Assembly (NCBI RefSeq): GCF_010119245.1 | Contig: NZ_WNKG01000013.1 | Span: forward strand, 1-64,000 | Length of the DNA: 64,000 nucleotides | Direction of reading: 5' to 3' | Source of the DNA: Cyclobacterium salsum | GTDB lineage: Bacteria; Bacteroidota; Bacteroidia; Cytophagales; Cyclobacteriaceae | Shown: piece by piece, positions 9,772-19,579 of the stretch | Position numbering within the stretch: the stretch's first letter is position 1 | How the letters are laid out: each line of letters opens with the position of its first letter | The notes under the pieces: model-generated | What the model saw: the letters and a program-made list of their open reading frames with translations, nothing else | What the model was told of the DNA's origin: nothing | The model's database searches: none | Translations under genes and position numbers: made by a program

Positions 9772-9914
9772 TCGTATTTGAGTGGAGCAGGCTTACACCC
9801 AATTGGTGTTCTTATAATAGGGAGTCTTGCTAAATAAGTATATTTCAATACTCCGTTTGCTAACTCTCATGGCCTGATTTGGTTAGGAAGTAGTATACTT
9901 CTAAAGAGACCCAA

Positions 9915-10796
9915 ATGGAAAGTAACCTGATAACCACCGCTTTTTTACCCTTAGCCCTGGCATTTATTATGCTGGGGATGGGTCTAAGCTTAAACCTTGG
10001 CGATTTTAAAAACATTTTTAGATATCCCAAGGCCATGGTGTTGGGATTGTTTTGTCAGTTGGTACTATTACCGGTACTCGGTTTTTTTTTGATCTTGGGT
10101 TTCGGACTGGAAGGAACGATGGCGGTGGGGATTATGATCATCGCTTGCTGCCCCGGTGGGCCCACTTCCAACATGATCACCCACTTAAGTAAAGGAGACA
10201 CGGCTCTGTCCATTAGCCTGACCGCTATGAGTTCGGTGATAACCATTTTCACCATTCCTCTGTTGGTTAATTTTTCCATTGTTTATTTTGGGGAAGAAGG
10301 GAGTGTTTCGCTCCCCTTTATCCCTACCGTACTTCGGATTACTGGAGTAACCTTGGTTCCTGTCGCCATTGGCATGTGGCTAAAACACCGTTTTGCGGCA
10401 ATGGCACAAAAGGCGGACCGGCCCGTTCGAATTGCTTCCATCTTATTTTTCGTTCTGGTCGTGGGAGGAGCTATCTTAAATGAAAAGGATCAAATAGTTA
10501 ACTTCTTTGCCGTAGCTGGGCCGGTAACTTTATTGCTGAATGTACTCACGTTTGGACTATCCCTACTATTTTCCCGACTTTTGACACTTCCAGTGCCGCA
10601 ACAATTGGCGATCAGCATCGAATCCGGCATTCAAAACGGAACCTTAGGTATCATGATTGCTGCTACCTTACTGCAGAATTCAGCCATGGCCATACCGGTA
10701 GTTATATATAGCTTGATCATGTTCGTGGCCTCTATCCTGATTGTGTCCATCGCTGGAAGAATGGACAAGGTCCGATTGGTAAAAGCGAAAGGGTAA
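9915..10796 (+). CDS. Bile acid:sodium symporter (BASS/SBF) family transporter
   Basis: This 293-residue polytopic membrane protein has about nine or ten hydrophobic segments. Conserved BASS features include LGMGLSLNLGDFKNI near the N-terminus, MIIACCPGGPTSNMITHLSK around residues 74-93 (the crossover motif of the sodium-binding core), and a second-half crossover IESGIQNGTLGIMIAATLL. Bacterial relatives such as ASBT-NM, PanS and YocS carry organic anions (bile acids, pantoate, 2-oxoacids) with sodium. The substrate cannot be predicted and no adjacent pathway gene suggests one. The gene is separated from the desaturase by 143 bp and ends before a convergent gene. Confidence 0.88.
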   Translation: MESNLITTAFLPLALAFIMLGMGLSLNLGDFKNIFRYPKAMVLGLFCQLVLLPVLGFFLILGFGLEGTMAVGIMIIACCPGGPTSNMITHLSKGDTALSISLTAMSSVITIFTIPLLVNFSIVYFGEEGSVSLPFIPTVLRITGVTLVPVAIGMWLKHRFAAMAQKADRPVRIASILFFVLVVGGAILNEKDQIVNFFAVAGPVTLLLNVLTFGLSLLFSRLLTLPVPQQLAISIESGIQNGTLGIMIAATLLQNSAMAIPVVIYSLIMFVASILIVSIAGRMDKVRLVKAKG

Positions 10797-10886
10797 TACC
10801 CGTCTTTTCAAGACTTTAAAAAAAATAAATCTTTCTCCTGCGAAACGGTTCCAATGCTGGCGCAATGAAGTTTACCCCTTTTCCAT

Positions 10887-11339
10887 TTATAACCCAAACT
10901 GCCTAAGGTGGTGGTCCACATGCAGCCAGACCACCTTCCCCCATTCCTGGGTATTTAGAGGACCAAAAAAAGGATGAGGTGCCGTAAAGCCCTGACCTGG
11001 TTCCGCAAATTGCTGTAAACAGGAGACAAAAAGTAATTTCTCCTCCTCAAATACCTCAGGGTCTATTTTCCCTTTGGTTTCAAATGGGGCTGCCGTTTTG
11101 ACATTTTTAGGAAACCAGGGTAAAATATGGAGGATTAAAAATTTTAAGGCTTTTTGCTTGAAACTTCCTGGTAGAACCGGTTTGTTCCAGGAAAGAATTC
11201 TTTGGTTTGCTACATTACAATGGTGCAGCATTTCGGTGGCATTCATCCTACCCCAGGAGGGTTTGGTTTGAGAAGTCAGGGGAGCTACCCGCGCCATTAA
11301 TCCGGCCACTGCTGAACTATCCAGGACGCTTCGTTGCAT
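10887..11339 (-). CDS. DUF1569 (DinB-like four-helix) family protein
   Basis: This short 150-residue protein contains SWGRMNATEMLHHCNVANQR near residue 30 and ends with VWLHVDHHLRQFGL, the spaced histidines typical of DinB/YfiT-like helical bundles. The LLFVSCLQQFAEPGQGFTA stretch fits DUF1569. The fold often binds a divalent metal through three histidines and includes thiol-transferase-like enzymes; the actual reaction is unknown. It starts directly next to the stop of the upstream DUF1501 gene (2 bp gap), so it is probably the last gene of the PSD1-DUF1501-DUF1569 transcript. Confidence 0.7.
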   Translation of the reverse strand: MQRSVLDSSAVAGLMARVAPLTSQTKPSWGRMNATEMLHHCNVANQRILSWNKPVLPGSFKQKALKFLILHILPWFPKNVKTAAPFETKGKIDPEVFEEEKLLFVSCLQQFAEPGQGFTAPHPFFGPLNTQEWGKVVWLHVDHHLRQFGL

Positions 11340-11341
11340 GG

Positions 11342-12772
11342 CTACACCAAAACATCCTTAATTACCCGACCGTGCACATCGGTCAACCTAAAATCCCTGC
11401 CTCCAAAGTGATAGGTCAATTGCTTGTGGTCTACTCCTAATAAATGAAGAATGGTCGCGTGCAGGTCGTGAATGCTGACCGGATTTTCTTCCACACGGTA
11501 CCCGTACTCATCGGTCCTGCCATAGATGGTCCCGCCTTTGATGCCAGCACCAGCCATCCACATACTAAAAGCGGAGGGGTTGTGATCTCGTCCGTCTTTA
11601 CCTTGAGCAAAGGGAGTTCTGCCAAATTCTCCCGACCAAACGACCAGGGTCTCCTCTAACAATCCCCTGGATTTCAAATCCTTTAAGAGTCCGGCAATGG
11701 GTTGATCCACCGCGTGGGCATTTCGTTCATGTCCATCCTTTAGCCCATGATGCTGATCCCAGCGGTCGATGCCTTTCTGATAGGGACAGGTAAGCTCCAC
11801 AAACCGCACGCCTCTTTCTACCAGCCTCCTGGCCATCAGACATTGTGCCCCATAACTTCGGGTATTGGGATCTTCGTCAAACAAACCGTATAGCTGTTGC
11901 GTGGCTCTGGTTTCGGAAGCAAACTCACTGAGCTCTGGTACGGAGGATTGCATGCGGTAGGCCAATTCGTAATTCTTGATCGCCGCTTCAACCTCATCCG
12001 ATTTTGCCTGGCCCTTTTCATCCATTTTTTGGATAAACGCCAATTTATCCTGCTGGAAAGCTGCCATGCTGCTATCGGGTTGAATATTGGCAACAGGTTT
12101 TTCACCTGTTTTCATTATGGAAGCCTGGTAATCGGCAGGTAAAAATCCATTTTTGAAATTATCCACGCCTCCGGGAGGAACCAATCCGCCATCCAAGACC
12201 ACATAGCCGGGCAAATTGCTATTTTCAGTACCCAACCCATAATTGATCCAGGCCCCCATACTAGGTCTGCCCTGAAGGCCGCTTCCGGTATGTAAAAAAT
12301 AATTGGCATTGGTATGCTCCGGAAAATTAGAAACCATGGACCGAATCAGTGCTAAATCATCCACACAGCTAGCAATGTGAGGAAATAGTTCACTCACGGC
12401 CATCCCCGACTCCCCGTATCGCTTGAATTCCCAGGGGCTCTGCAAAATTTTGCCATTGTCGTTAAATTGCGTCGCATCAATTTTAAAGGTGGGATCCATC
12501 CCGTTTTCTTTAGCCAACCGGGGCTTTGGATCAAAGGAATCTACCTGGGAAACCCCACCGTCCATATACAAAAAGATGACATTTTTGGCTTTGGGAAGGT
12601 AGTGAGGCGTGGTGGCCAACTGCGAAAGAAAATCAACGGATTGCTTATCCCGGGATTTGCAGGAAGAACCCAACATGCCCATAAAGGCCAGGGAACCAAA
12701 TCCGCACCGAGTAATATTCAACATTTCCCGGCGGCTAAGCCGCTGATTCAATAGGGGTTTGTGATGATGCAT
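11342..12772 (-). CDS. DUF1501 domain protein (secreted, alkaline phosphatase/sulfatase-like fold)
   Basis: At 476 residues this has a Tat-like N-terminus (LSRREMLNITRCGFGSLAFM). The first DUF1501 strand follows as KNVIFLYMDGGVSQVDSFDP, and later come FGRTPFAQGKDGRDHNPSAF and HDLHATILHLLGVDHKQLTY, the metal-site region of the fold. DUF1501 proteins are abundant in Planctomycetes and some Bacteroidota and nearly always sit next to a PSD1 cytochrome gene, as here (4 bp gap). They look like metal-dependent hydrolases exported to the periplasm, but no activity is firmly established. The pair lies next to, and diverges from, a SusC/SusD operon, which suggests polysaccharide-related work; that is inference. 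Confidence 0.87.
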   Translation of the reverse strand: MHHHKPLLNQRLSRREMLNITRCGFGSLAFMGMLGSSCKSRDKQSVDFLSQLATTPHYLPKAKNVIFLYMDGGVSQVDSFDPKPRLAKENGMDPTFKIDATQFNDNGKILQSPWEFKRYGESGMAVSELFPHIASCVDDLALIRSMVSNFPEHTNANYFLHTGSGLQGRPSMGAWINYGLGTENSNLPGYVVLDGGLVPPGGVDNFKNGFLPADYQASIMKTGEKPVANIQPDSSMAAFQQDKLAFIQKMDEKGQAKSDEVEAAIKNYELAYRMQSSVPELSEFASETRATQQLYGLFDEDPNTRSYGAQCLMARRLVERGVRFVELTCPYQKGIDRWDQHHGLKDGHERNAHAVDQPIAGLLKDLKSRGLLEETLVVWSGEFGRTPFAQGKDGRDHNPSAFSMWMAGAGIKGGTIYGRTDEYGYRVEENPVSIHDLHATILHLLGVDHKQLTYHFGGRDFRLTDVHGRVIKDVLV

Positions 12773-12776
12773 GGGG

Positions 12777-15700
12777 CTACAATAAATAAATAAACGATTT
12801 CATGTTAAATAGGGCATGGCAATATTCTTTCCAAGCCTGGAGGGCAATGGCCTCAGGGTCGGAATCACCGGTTGTTTCTTTATGGATGGGGACCGAAGCC
12901 AGAAACTTCTTCCCTGCCTTGATTTCAGATGCCGAAGGAGGTCTGGAAAAAGCTCGTAAATAAGCTTCCCGAATCCTCTCTTCGGTGGATTGCCCCTTAC
13001 CAGCAAGAATTCGCGCTGCCATTAGGCCAGCCTGTTCGGCTACAAAGGGATCATTCATCAGAAAGAGTGACTGCGCCGGCACATTTGTCACATCCCGTTT
13101 ACCGAATGTATTAAAGGGTGTGGGCCGGTCAAAGGTGGTCATCATCCGGTCCAGAAAATTTCTACGAACTTCCAGGTAGATGGAACGCCGGCCATTTCCA
13201 TCCAGCGGTCCTGACTGCCCGGGTCTTCCCCTACCCTGCATAAAATCTGTCAGGTGTACAGGAACCGGCGCTCCGAACAAGGTGCTGTCCAATGCTCCTG
13301 ATGCAACCAACATGGCATCCCGGATCGCTTCTGCTTCTATCCTTCGAATAGGATAATGGGATATATACTTATTTTCGGGATCCTTTTCACCATTTACTGA
13401 GGTCGTGCTTCGGCGAAAAGCATCCGTCATGACCATCGCCTTAATCATGGATTTTAAAGACCAGCCTTCCTCCCTGAATGTAATGGCCAGGTAATCCAGC
13501 AGTTCCGGATGACTGGGGAGCTTCCCTTGCAAACCAAAATTATCAACCGTTTCCACAAGGCCTTTTCCATAAACATGGTACCACAGCCGATTGACCATTA
13601 CCCGGGCGGTAAGTGGATTGTCCGGATGCAGGATTGTTTCCACCATTTCCCTTCTCCCGCTCCCAGCATCGCGAAAGGGATCCTGTGCGTCCAGAATTTC
13701 CGGAAGAAAAGCCCTGGGAACTGCCTGCTCTTCAGTTTCCATATGATTTCCGCGGATAAAAATCGGGCTTTCACGTGCAAAACCTTCCGAGACTCCCTGA
13801 ATAAACACCGTATCCTTGATCGGTGCCAACAGCAGATCCATTCCCAAACGCGTTTTCCTACTTTCCGGAAAACGACGCACAAGCTTACCCGAAGTTAGCT
13901 GTTGATTGAGGTAGTCCACATCAGCAGCCGTAGGGTGCCCTTCCTCCCAACGGTAGACTGCCTGCGAAAGGGAATTCACCGGGGAATAACGAGACCTTTC
14001 TTCCGGATAAAACCAATCTCTGTCAAATGCAGTCGCATAAGCCACTTCAATATAGGCATCCGGATCCTGCCGGTACGTATGCCGCACATAGGAACCCGGC
14101 AGGAACTCCAGGTAAACCTCATGTCCCATCCAGTCACTTACGTCAAAAATATAGTTTTCCCAATCGGACTCATTTACTTTCTGGTCCAAACCTCCGTAAA
14201 TGGGGTAACTGATCAATTGAAAATTGTCCATGATTACCCGGATACTGCCCCCCTTTCCACGGGCACGAACACCCAGATAGGCATGATCAATTTTAAAGTC
14301 AGGTGACCGAAGGGCACCGTAAATTCCCTTTCCCAAAATCCTGCTAGAGGCCATCCCCGTTTTCAGGCCGGTAAGCTCACCTGTTTTTATGTCAAAATCA
14401 GGTTCTCCCAGCGTAGTACCCACTCCAAATGCTCCTCCATCGGTCTTCCATCCCTGAAAATCCGGTCCCCTGAAATCCCCTAAAACGATACCGGAATTTC
14501 CGTCTTTTGTTGCCTTAACGGGTTGCGATTGGTTAACCAGCAAAACCGGCACCGAGTCGGTGGTAGGTTTTTCCCAGGCCCCTCCCACCATTTCCTTAAG
14601 TTGCTCCTTGAGTTGCAGCACCTCCTGCAATGCCTCCTCCTTTTTTTTGAAATTGCCTGCAGGGATGGGGCTAAAACGGGTACTACCCAATACACCGTAT
14701 AACGCATAGTAATCAGCGGTGGGAATGGGGTCAAATTTATGATCGTGGCATTTGGCACATCCGATCGTAAGCCCCTGAAAACTTTTGCCAATCACATCGG
14801 CCATGTTATCTATCCGGTCAGCTTCATCCTTTTTAGTATCCACGGGACTATGCGTCCCCTCTGTCATGGTTAAAAACAGGGTGCCCAGAATGGATTCATT
14901 TTGCCCGGTTTCCGGATGAAGCCTGGGGGCTACCATTAGGTCTCCCGAAAGCTGTTCCCGGACCAACTGATCGTAGGGGATGTCTGCATTTAAGGCCCGA
15001 ATCATGTAATCTCTAAACCGCCAGGCCCCTTGAATCTCATAATCAAACTCATGTCCCTTGGTTTCGGCATACCGCACCACATCCAACCAATGACTGGCCC
15101 ATTTTTCTCCAAATGCCGGGTCGTTCAGGTAATTGTCCACCAGCAATTCATAAGCTCCCGGTTGATCAGCTTCCAAATAAGCATCTATCTCTTTCTGTCC
15201 GGGAGGCAAGCCCGTTAATACATAGGATAGGCGACGTATCAACTGGTACTTTTCTGCCGGTTCAGCCTGCGAAAGCCGCTGCTCCGTCATTTTTTCATCC
15301 AGAAAGGCATCAATTTGTTCGGGAATGCTTGACTTGAGGTTTGCGTTGGAAATTTTTGGAGGTAAAAATGCCCAGTGAGGTTGGAATTCCGCACCCTGGT
15401 TAATCCATTTTTTTATTAAGCTTATTTCTAAATCAGTCAACTCCAGATTGGACGCAGGCGGAGGCATTTTCAGCTCGGGATCAGAATTGGTAATCCGATG
15501 GAATACTGCACTTTTGGACAGGGAACCTGGGACGATGGCAGTCACACCGCTTTCCAGCAGCCGGGTGGCACCTGCTGCCAGATCCAGTCGTAAACCAGCC
15601 TCACGGCTGCTGGGATCAGGGCCATGACAGAGGTAGCATTTTTGTACCAGGATTGGTTTGATATGGTAGTTAAAATCAACCCGCTCCGGTAAGCTTGCCC

Positions 15701-15782
15701 TTTCCTTTGTTTCACAGGAAAGCAGAACTTGTCCGCTAATGATCGCTATTAGGAAAAGTTTTAGGGTCAAAACCTTTCTCAT
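12777..15782 (-). CDS. PSD1/planctomycete-type cytochrome c domain lipoprotein (DUF1549/DUF1553)
   Basis: The N-terminus after ATG 15782 is a lipoprotein signal (GQVLLSC); an upstream in-frame ATG at 15818 would add 12 residues and bury it. A haem c site VQKCYLCHGPDPSSREAGL follows near residue 47. Next come DUF1549-like sequence (ISLIKKWINQGAEFQPHWAF, YVLTGLPPGQKEIDAYL, SHWLDVVRYAETKGHEFDYE) and DUF1553-like sequence at the C-terminus (VMVNRLWYHVYGKGLVETVD, DVTNVPAQSLFLMNDPFV). An inserted beta-rich segment lies between them. A short haem motif before DUF1549 also appears as CAKCHDHKFDPIPTADYYAL. The role is presumed to be redox-linked processing of organic or glycan substrates together with DUF1501, but is unproven. 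Length near 1000 residues is normal. Confidence 0.88.
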   Translation of the reverse strand: MRKVLTLKLFLIAIISGQVLLSCETKERASLPERVDFNYHIKPILVQKCYLCHGPDPSSREAGLRLDLAAGATRLLESGVTAIVPGSLSKSAVFHRITNSDPELKMPPPASNLELTDLEISLIKKWINQGAEFQPHWAFLPPKISNANLKSSIPEQIDAFLDEKMTEQRLSQAEPAEKYQLIRRLSYVLTGLPPGQKEIDAYLEADQPGAYELLVDNYLNDPAFGEKWASHWLDVVRYAETKGHEFDYEIQGAWRFRDYMIRALNADIPYDQLVREQLSGDLMVAPRLHPETGQNESILGTLFLTMTEGTHSPVDTKKDEADRIDNMADVIGKSFQGLTIGCAKCHDHKFDPIPTADYYALYGVLGSTRFSPIPAGNFKKKEEALQEVLQLKEQLKEMVGGAWEKPTTDSVPVLLVNQSQPVKATKDGNSGIVLGDFRGPDFQGWKTDGGAFGVGTTLGEPDFDIKTGELTGLKTGMASSRILGKGIYGALRSPDFKIDHAYLGVRARGKGGSIRVIMDNFQLISYPIYGGLDQKVNESDWENYIFDVSDWMGHEVYLEFLPGSYVRHTYRQDPDAYIEVAYATAFDRDWFYPEERSRYSPVNSLSQAVYRWEEGHPTAADVDYLNQQLTSGKLVRRFPESRKTRLGMDLLLAPIKDTVFIQGVSEGFARESPIFIRGNHMETEEQAVPRAFLPEILDAQDPFRDAGSGRREMVETILHPDNPLTARVMVNRLWYHVYGKGLVETVDNFGLQGKLPSHPELLDYLAITFREEGWSLKSMIKAMVMTDAFRRSTTSVNGEKDPENKYISHYPIRRIEAEAIRDAMLVASGALDSTLFGAPVPVHLTDFMQGRGRPGQSGPLDGNGRRSIYLEVRRNFLDRMMTTFDRPTPFNTFGKRDVTNVPAQSLFLMNDPFVAEQAGLMAARILAGKGQSTEERIREAYLRAFSRPPSASEIKAGKKFLASVPIHKETTGDSDPEAIALQAWKEYCHALFNMKSFIYLL

Positions 15783-16385
15783 AGCCTTGCCATAGGATCT
15801 TATTACATTTTTCACCAATACACCTGTTTTCAGTCAATTTACTTATTAATCCAGGAAATTCAATGGCTGGCTACTAATTTATACAAATAATTGAGGTAAA
15901 GACGCGCCAAAAAGGATACTAATGCCTGGAGAACCACTAAAAAATATTGAGCTATTAGTATACTATTATTTCTATTTTAATTTATTTAAAATAAATTATC
16001 AAATTTATAAAATCAAATTAAACTATGAATAAATCAATTTATAATCTTAAAATAGGTTTAATTCAATATGATATTACTTATTTGAAAAACAGCGAATCTC
16101 AAAAATCAATACCAAATTTTGAATTTCAAGAGAAAAGGTTCATTCGTATTAAAACCTAAATTTTTATTATAAATTTTAAAAAATTTTATTTGGTAAATAA
16201 TAAATATACTAAATTTTTAATATATAATTTTTCCAAATATTAATTCTTTATACGTATGAAATCGATTGCATGTTATTTTAAATATTCCTATGTTGGACCC
16301 GTATTGGTGAAAGGAAGACCTGATTCGTCACCGGTATAGGGAAGTAAAGTGCTTTCCATGTATTAATAATTAAAACCCAAATAAA
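15783..16385. other. AT-rich divergent promoter region between PSD1 and SusC genes
   Basis: About 600 bp separate the divergent genes. Bases 15940-16260 are strongly AT-rich with long A/T runs and no open frame of note. The palindrome at 16257-16270 is described separately. ATTG at 16265-16268, followed 20 bp later by TATGTTGG, is a partial match to the Bacteroidota -33/-7 promoter (TTTG, spacer, TAnnTTTG). It would overlap the palindrome, but the match is weak. Confidence 0.4.
16257..16270. promoter_or_regulatory. Candidate operator before susC, matching the uxaA/kdgK palindrome
   Basis: The sequence TGAAATCGATTGCA is palindromic at 12 of 14 positions and lies 116 bp before the SusC start. 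It shares TG-N-AATCGATTGC with the perfect palindrome in the kdgK/uxaA divergent region. A central CG flanked by AAT/ATT is the usual shape of LacI-family operators. No regulator gene is in the window, so the protein is unidentified. Confidence 0.5.
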
Positions 16386-19300
16386 ATGAAAAAAATCTTA
16401 CTAGCGTATGATTTAAAAGGAGCTAGCCGGATGGGCTACTTTCTTTGGATCAGCCTGTGGATGATTTCGACCGGTTTTGCAAATGCAACGGTGGACCATC
16501 CCAACAGGGTATATCCCACAGGCCTGTCCTCCCTTGAGGCAACCGTAGAAGCTGAAGACGTCACCGTCACAGGTATTGTCACTGATGAATCCGGAGAAGG
16601 AATTCCGGGTGTTACCGTTTTCATTGCCGGTACTGGGACGGGAACGGTCACAGACATTGATGGAAGCTATTCCATATCAGTAGCTGAAGATGCGGAATTG
16701 ACCTATTCTTATGTGGGATTTATTTCCCAAACGATTGCGGTAGGAAACCAATCCGAAATCAACGTCACCCTACTTATGGATACTGCTTCTCTGGAAGAAG
16801 TAGTTGTCATTGGTTATGGTACGGCAAGAAAAAGAGACTTGACAGGAGCCGTTTCTTCGGTAACTGCCACTCGGCTGGAAAATGAAAACCCCAATTCCGT
16901 ACAGGATGTACTCCGTGGAAACATTGCCGGTTTGAATGTAGGACTGAACACTTCCGCCAAAGGTGGTGGTAGCCTGGAAGTTAGAGGTAGAACCTCACTG
17001 AATGCCGGTTCCAGCCCCCTGATCGTATTGGATGGCGCTATTTATTACGGCCAGCTCGCTGATATCAACCCCAATGATATTGAAAGCATCGACGTATTGA
17101 AAGATGCCAGTTCCGCTGCCGTGTTCGGGGCAAAAGCTGCCAACGGTGTCGTGTTGGTCAACACGAAAAAAGGAGCCTTGGGCAAGCCACAGATAAAAAT
17201 AAACACCAACTGGGGTGTGGCGAGCATGGCCAAGGACGAGCCCGTGTACGGACCGCAAGGCTTTTTGTCCTGGAGAGAAGATGTAATGGAAAGTATCAAT
17301 GCAGGCGGTTTTGAACCCTACCGCTTTTCAAACCCCAACACCCTTCCTTCAGATATCTCCCTGGAAACCTGGCTGGATTACGATGGATCCGACGGAGACC
17401 CGGAAACGGTTTGGTTGCAGCGCCTAAACATGCAACCGCTGGAAATCGCCAATTACAAGGCAGGAGAGAGCGTCAACTGGTACAATATGATGTTTCAGAA
17501 TGGCTTGCGACAAGACCATACCGTAAGCCTTTCCGGTAGAAACGAGGATTTTAGATACTATTGGTCCATGGGATACCTGGATAACGAAGGCCTGGTCGTC
17601 GGAGATAAATTTACCACCATCCGAAGCCGGTTCAACATAGAAGGCAATGTCAACGAATGGTTGACGGTAGGGATGAACACCCAATTTGCGGACAGGGATG
17701 AAAGTCAGATCCCTGTAGCCTGGGGAAACATGGTCAATTTATCTCCCTGGGGAGAACCGTTCCTGGAAGATGGGGTAAGCCTCCGTTTCAGACCCAATGA
17801 GGAGGTGAGTGGTGGTCGCCATCCTTATTATACGCCCCAATTTACCGATCGCCTTCAAAAAGAGACCACTATCAACTCTACTTTGTATGCGTCCATTGAA
17901 CTCCCTTTTGGTATCAATTTCAGAACCAATTTTACCCCCCGGTATGAGTTTTACGAGCGGTACAATCACGAAATGGCTGCCCATCAGGATTTTGAAAACA
18001 TGGGAGGAAGGGCCAGCAGGCAACAAAGGAAAGTATATTTCTGGCAAGTGGATAATATCCTGAGCTGGAATAAAAACTTCAACAACATCCATAATTTTGA
18101 TGTGACCTTATTGGCAAATGCGGAAAAATTCCAGAGTTGGGACAACAGCATACAAAATGTGGGATTTGAGCCACATGACCGCCTGGGATACCATAACATC
18201 GGAGCCGGAATCAACCCCATCATTTCAAGCAATGACCAGCAACATACTGCAGATGCCTTGATGGGAAGGTTGATCTATACCCTTTCTGACAAATACATCA
18301 CCACCATCTCCGTAAGGAGGGATGGCTATTCTGCTTTTGGACAGAGTAACCCCAGGGCTACCTTTACCTCAGCGGCTTTTGGCTGGGTATTTACGGATGA
18401 AGACTTCGTCAACATCCCCTGGCTGGATTATGGTAAATTAAGGGCTTCCTGGGGGGTGAACGGCAACAGAGACATTGGACGATATGCCGCCCTATCCGAT
18501 CTGCAAACCGGGAAATATTTCTACCAAAGACCCAGTGGAGAGTTGTACTTTGTTAGTCAGTTGTATGTCAACACCATGCAAAACGAAAATCTTCGATGGG
18601 AAAAAACCACTTCCACCAACCTGGGACTTGACTTCTCCTTGTTTAACAGCATACTGGACGGTACCATAGAAGTGTACGACATGTCTACTACGGATCTCCT
18701 GGTGGAAAGAAGCCTTCCGGATATTCTGGGATTCAATTTTGTGTATGACAACCTGGGTGAAGTGAGAAACCGGGGAGTAGAAGTCAGCTTAAATAGCCTG
18801 TTACTCAATCGTTCCAACCTTACCTGGAGAACCAGCCTGAATTTCCAAATGAACCGCAACCGAATTGTAAGCCTTTATGGCGATTTGGATGAAGAGGGTA
18901 ATGAACTGGATGATATCGGCAACCGCTGGTTTATAGACCGAGCCATAGATGCCGTATGGAATTACAAAACAGACGGTATCTGGCAAACTCCCGAAGCCGA
19001 TGAGGCCAGTGATTACGGGGTAAAACCAGGCGATTTTAAAATCGAAGATGTCAACGAAGACGGCTTGTACACCAATGCCGACCGGCAGTTTCTGGGATTC
19101 TCAGAGCCCAGGTCCCGATGGAGTTTGAGAAATGAATTTAAAGTTTGGAAAAATTTCGATGTGTCTTTTATGATGTATGCCTATTTGGGTCATATCGGAA
19201 CCTTCAACCAGCGAAAGAACCGACAGGGCTTTTTGGATCGTTCCAATTCCTATATCCTCCCTTATTGGACAGCGGAAAATCCAAGTAATGAGTGGGCCAG

Positions 19301-19553
19301 GTTGTACTCCAGCGAAGGAGGAGCCGGAGGCTTCAATGTGTATCAAAGCAGGTCCTTCGTACGATTGGAAAATATTTCCATGGCCTATACCGTTCCACAA
19401 ACCATTTTGGAAAGAGCAAAAATTGAAAATTTGAGGCTCTACATGAATGTTCGAAACGTAGGCTTCTATGCTCCGGAAATGAACTTCTGGGACCCTGAGT
19501 CTGGAGGACCAACGCCTAGAATTTTTACACTGGGACTCGATTTGACGCTTTAA
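16386..19553 (+). CDS. SusC/RagA family TonB-dependent outer-membrane transporter
   Basis: This 1055-residue outer-membrane protein has a signal region (about residues 15-36), then a carboxypeptidase-like regulatory domain (VTGIVTDESGEGIPGVTVFI, residues about 60-135). A TonB-box-like EEVVVIGYGTARKRDLTGAV precedes the plug domain (SIDVLKDASSAAVFGAKAAN) and a long beta-barrel ending in an aromatic-rich strand (IFTLGLDLTL). There is no STN domain, so it should not signal to an ECF sigma factor. With the adjacent SusD it would import an oligosaccharide across the outer membrane using TonB energy. The stop overlaps a possible SusD start. The candidate operator shared with the uronate operon suggests a uronate-containing glycan as substrate, which is inference. 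Confidence 0.93.
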   Translation: MKKILLAYDLKGASRMGYFLWISLWMISTGFANATVDHPNRVYPTGLSSLEATVEAEDVTVTGIVTDESGEGIPGVTVFIAGTGTGTVTDIDGSYSISVAEDAELTYSYVGFISQTIAVGNQSEINVTLLMDTASLEEVVVIGYGTARKRDLTGAVSSVTATRLENENPNSVQDVLRGNIAGLNVGLNTSAKGGGSLEVRGRTSLNAGSSPLIVLDGAIYYGQLADINPNDIESIDVLKDASSAAVFGAKAANGVVLVNTKKGALGKPQIKINTNWGVASMAKDEPVYGPQGFLSWREDVMESINAGGFEPYRFSNPNTLPSDISLETWLDYDGSDGDPETVWLQRLNMQPLEIANYKAGESVNWYNMMFQNGLRQDHTVSLSGRNEDFRYYWSMGYLDNEGLVVGDKFTTIRSRFNIEGNVNEWLTVGMNTQFADRDESQIPVAWGNMVNLSPWGEPFLEDGVSLRFRPNEEVSGGRHPYYTPQFTDRLQKETTINSTLYASIELPFGINFRTNFTPRYEFYERYNHEMAAHQDFENMGGRASRQQRKVYFWQVDNILSWNKNFNNIHNFDVTLLANAEKFQSWDNSIQNVGFEPHDRLGYHNIGAGINPIISSNDQQHTADALMGRLIYTLSDKYITTISVRRDGYSAFGQSNPRATFTSAAFGWVFTDEDFVNIPWLDYGKLRASWGVNGNRDIGRYAALSDLQTGKYFYQRPSGELYFVSQLYVNTMQNENLRWEKTTSTNLGLDFSLFNSILDGTIEVYDMSTTDLLVERSLPDILGFNFVYDNLGEVRNRGVEVSLNSLLLNRSNLTWRTSLNFQMNRNRIVSLYGDLDEEGNELDDIGNRWFIDRAIDAVWNYKTDGIWQTPEADEASDYGVKPGDFKIEDVNEDGLYTNADRQFLGFSEPRSRWSLRNEFKVWKNFDVSFMMYAYLGHIGTFNQRKNRQGFLDRSNSYILPYWTAENPSNEWARLYSSEGGAGGFNVYQSRSFVRLENISMAYTVPQTILERAKIENLRLYMNVRNVGFYAPEMNFWDPESGGPTPRIFTLGLDLTL

Positions 19554-19579
19554 TGGTTGACTATTTAAAAGAATTAATC

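Noticed and set aside
16265-16296. Bacteroidota -33/-7 promoter before SusC (ATTG, 20 bp, TATGTTGG)
   Set aside because: The match to TTTG / TAnnTTTG is incomplete, so it is mentioned only as a weak possibility.
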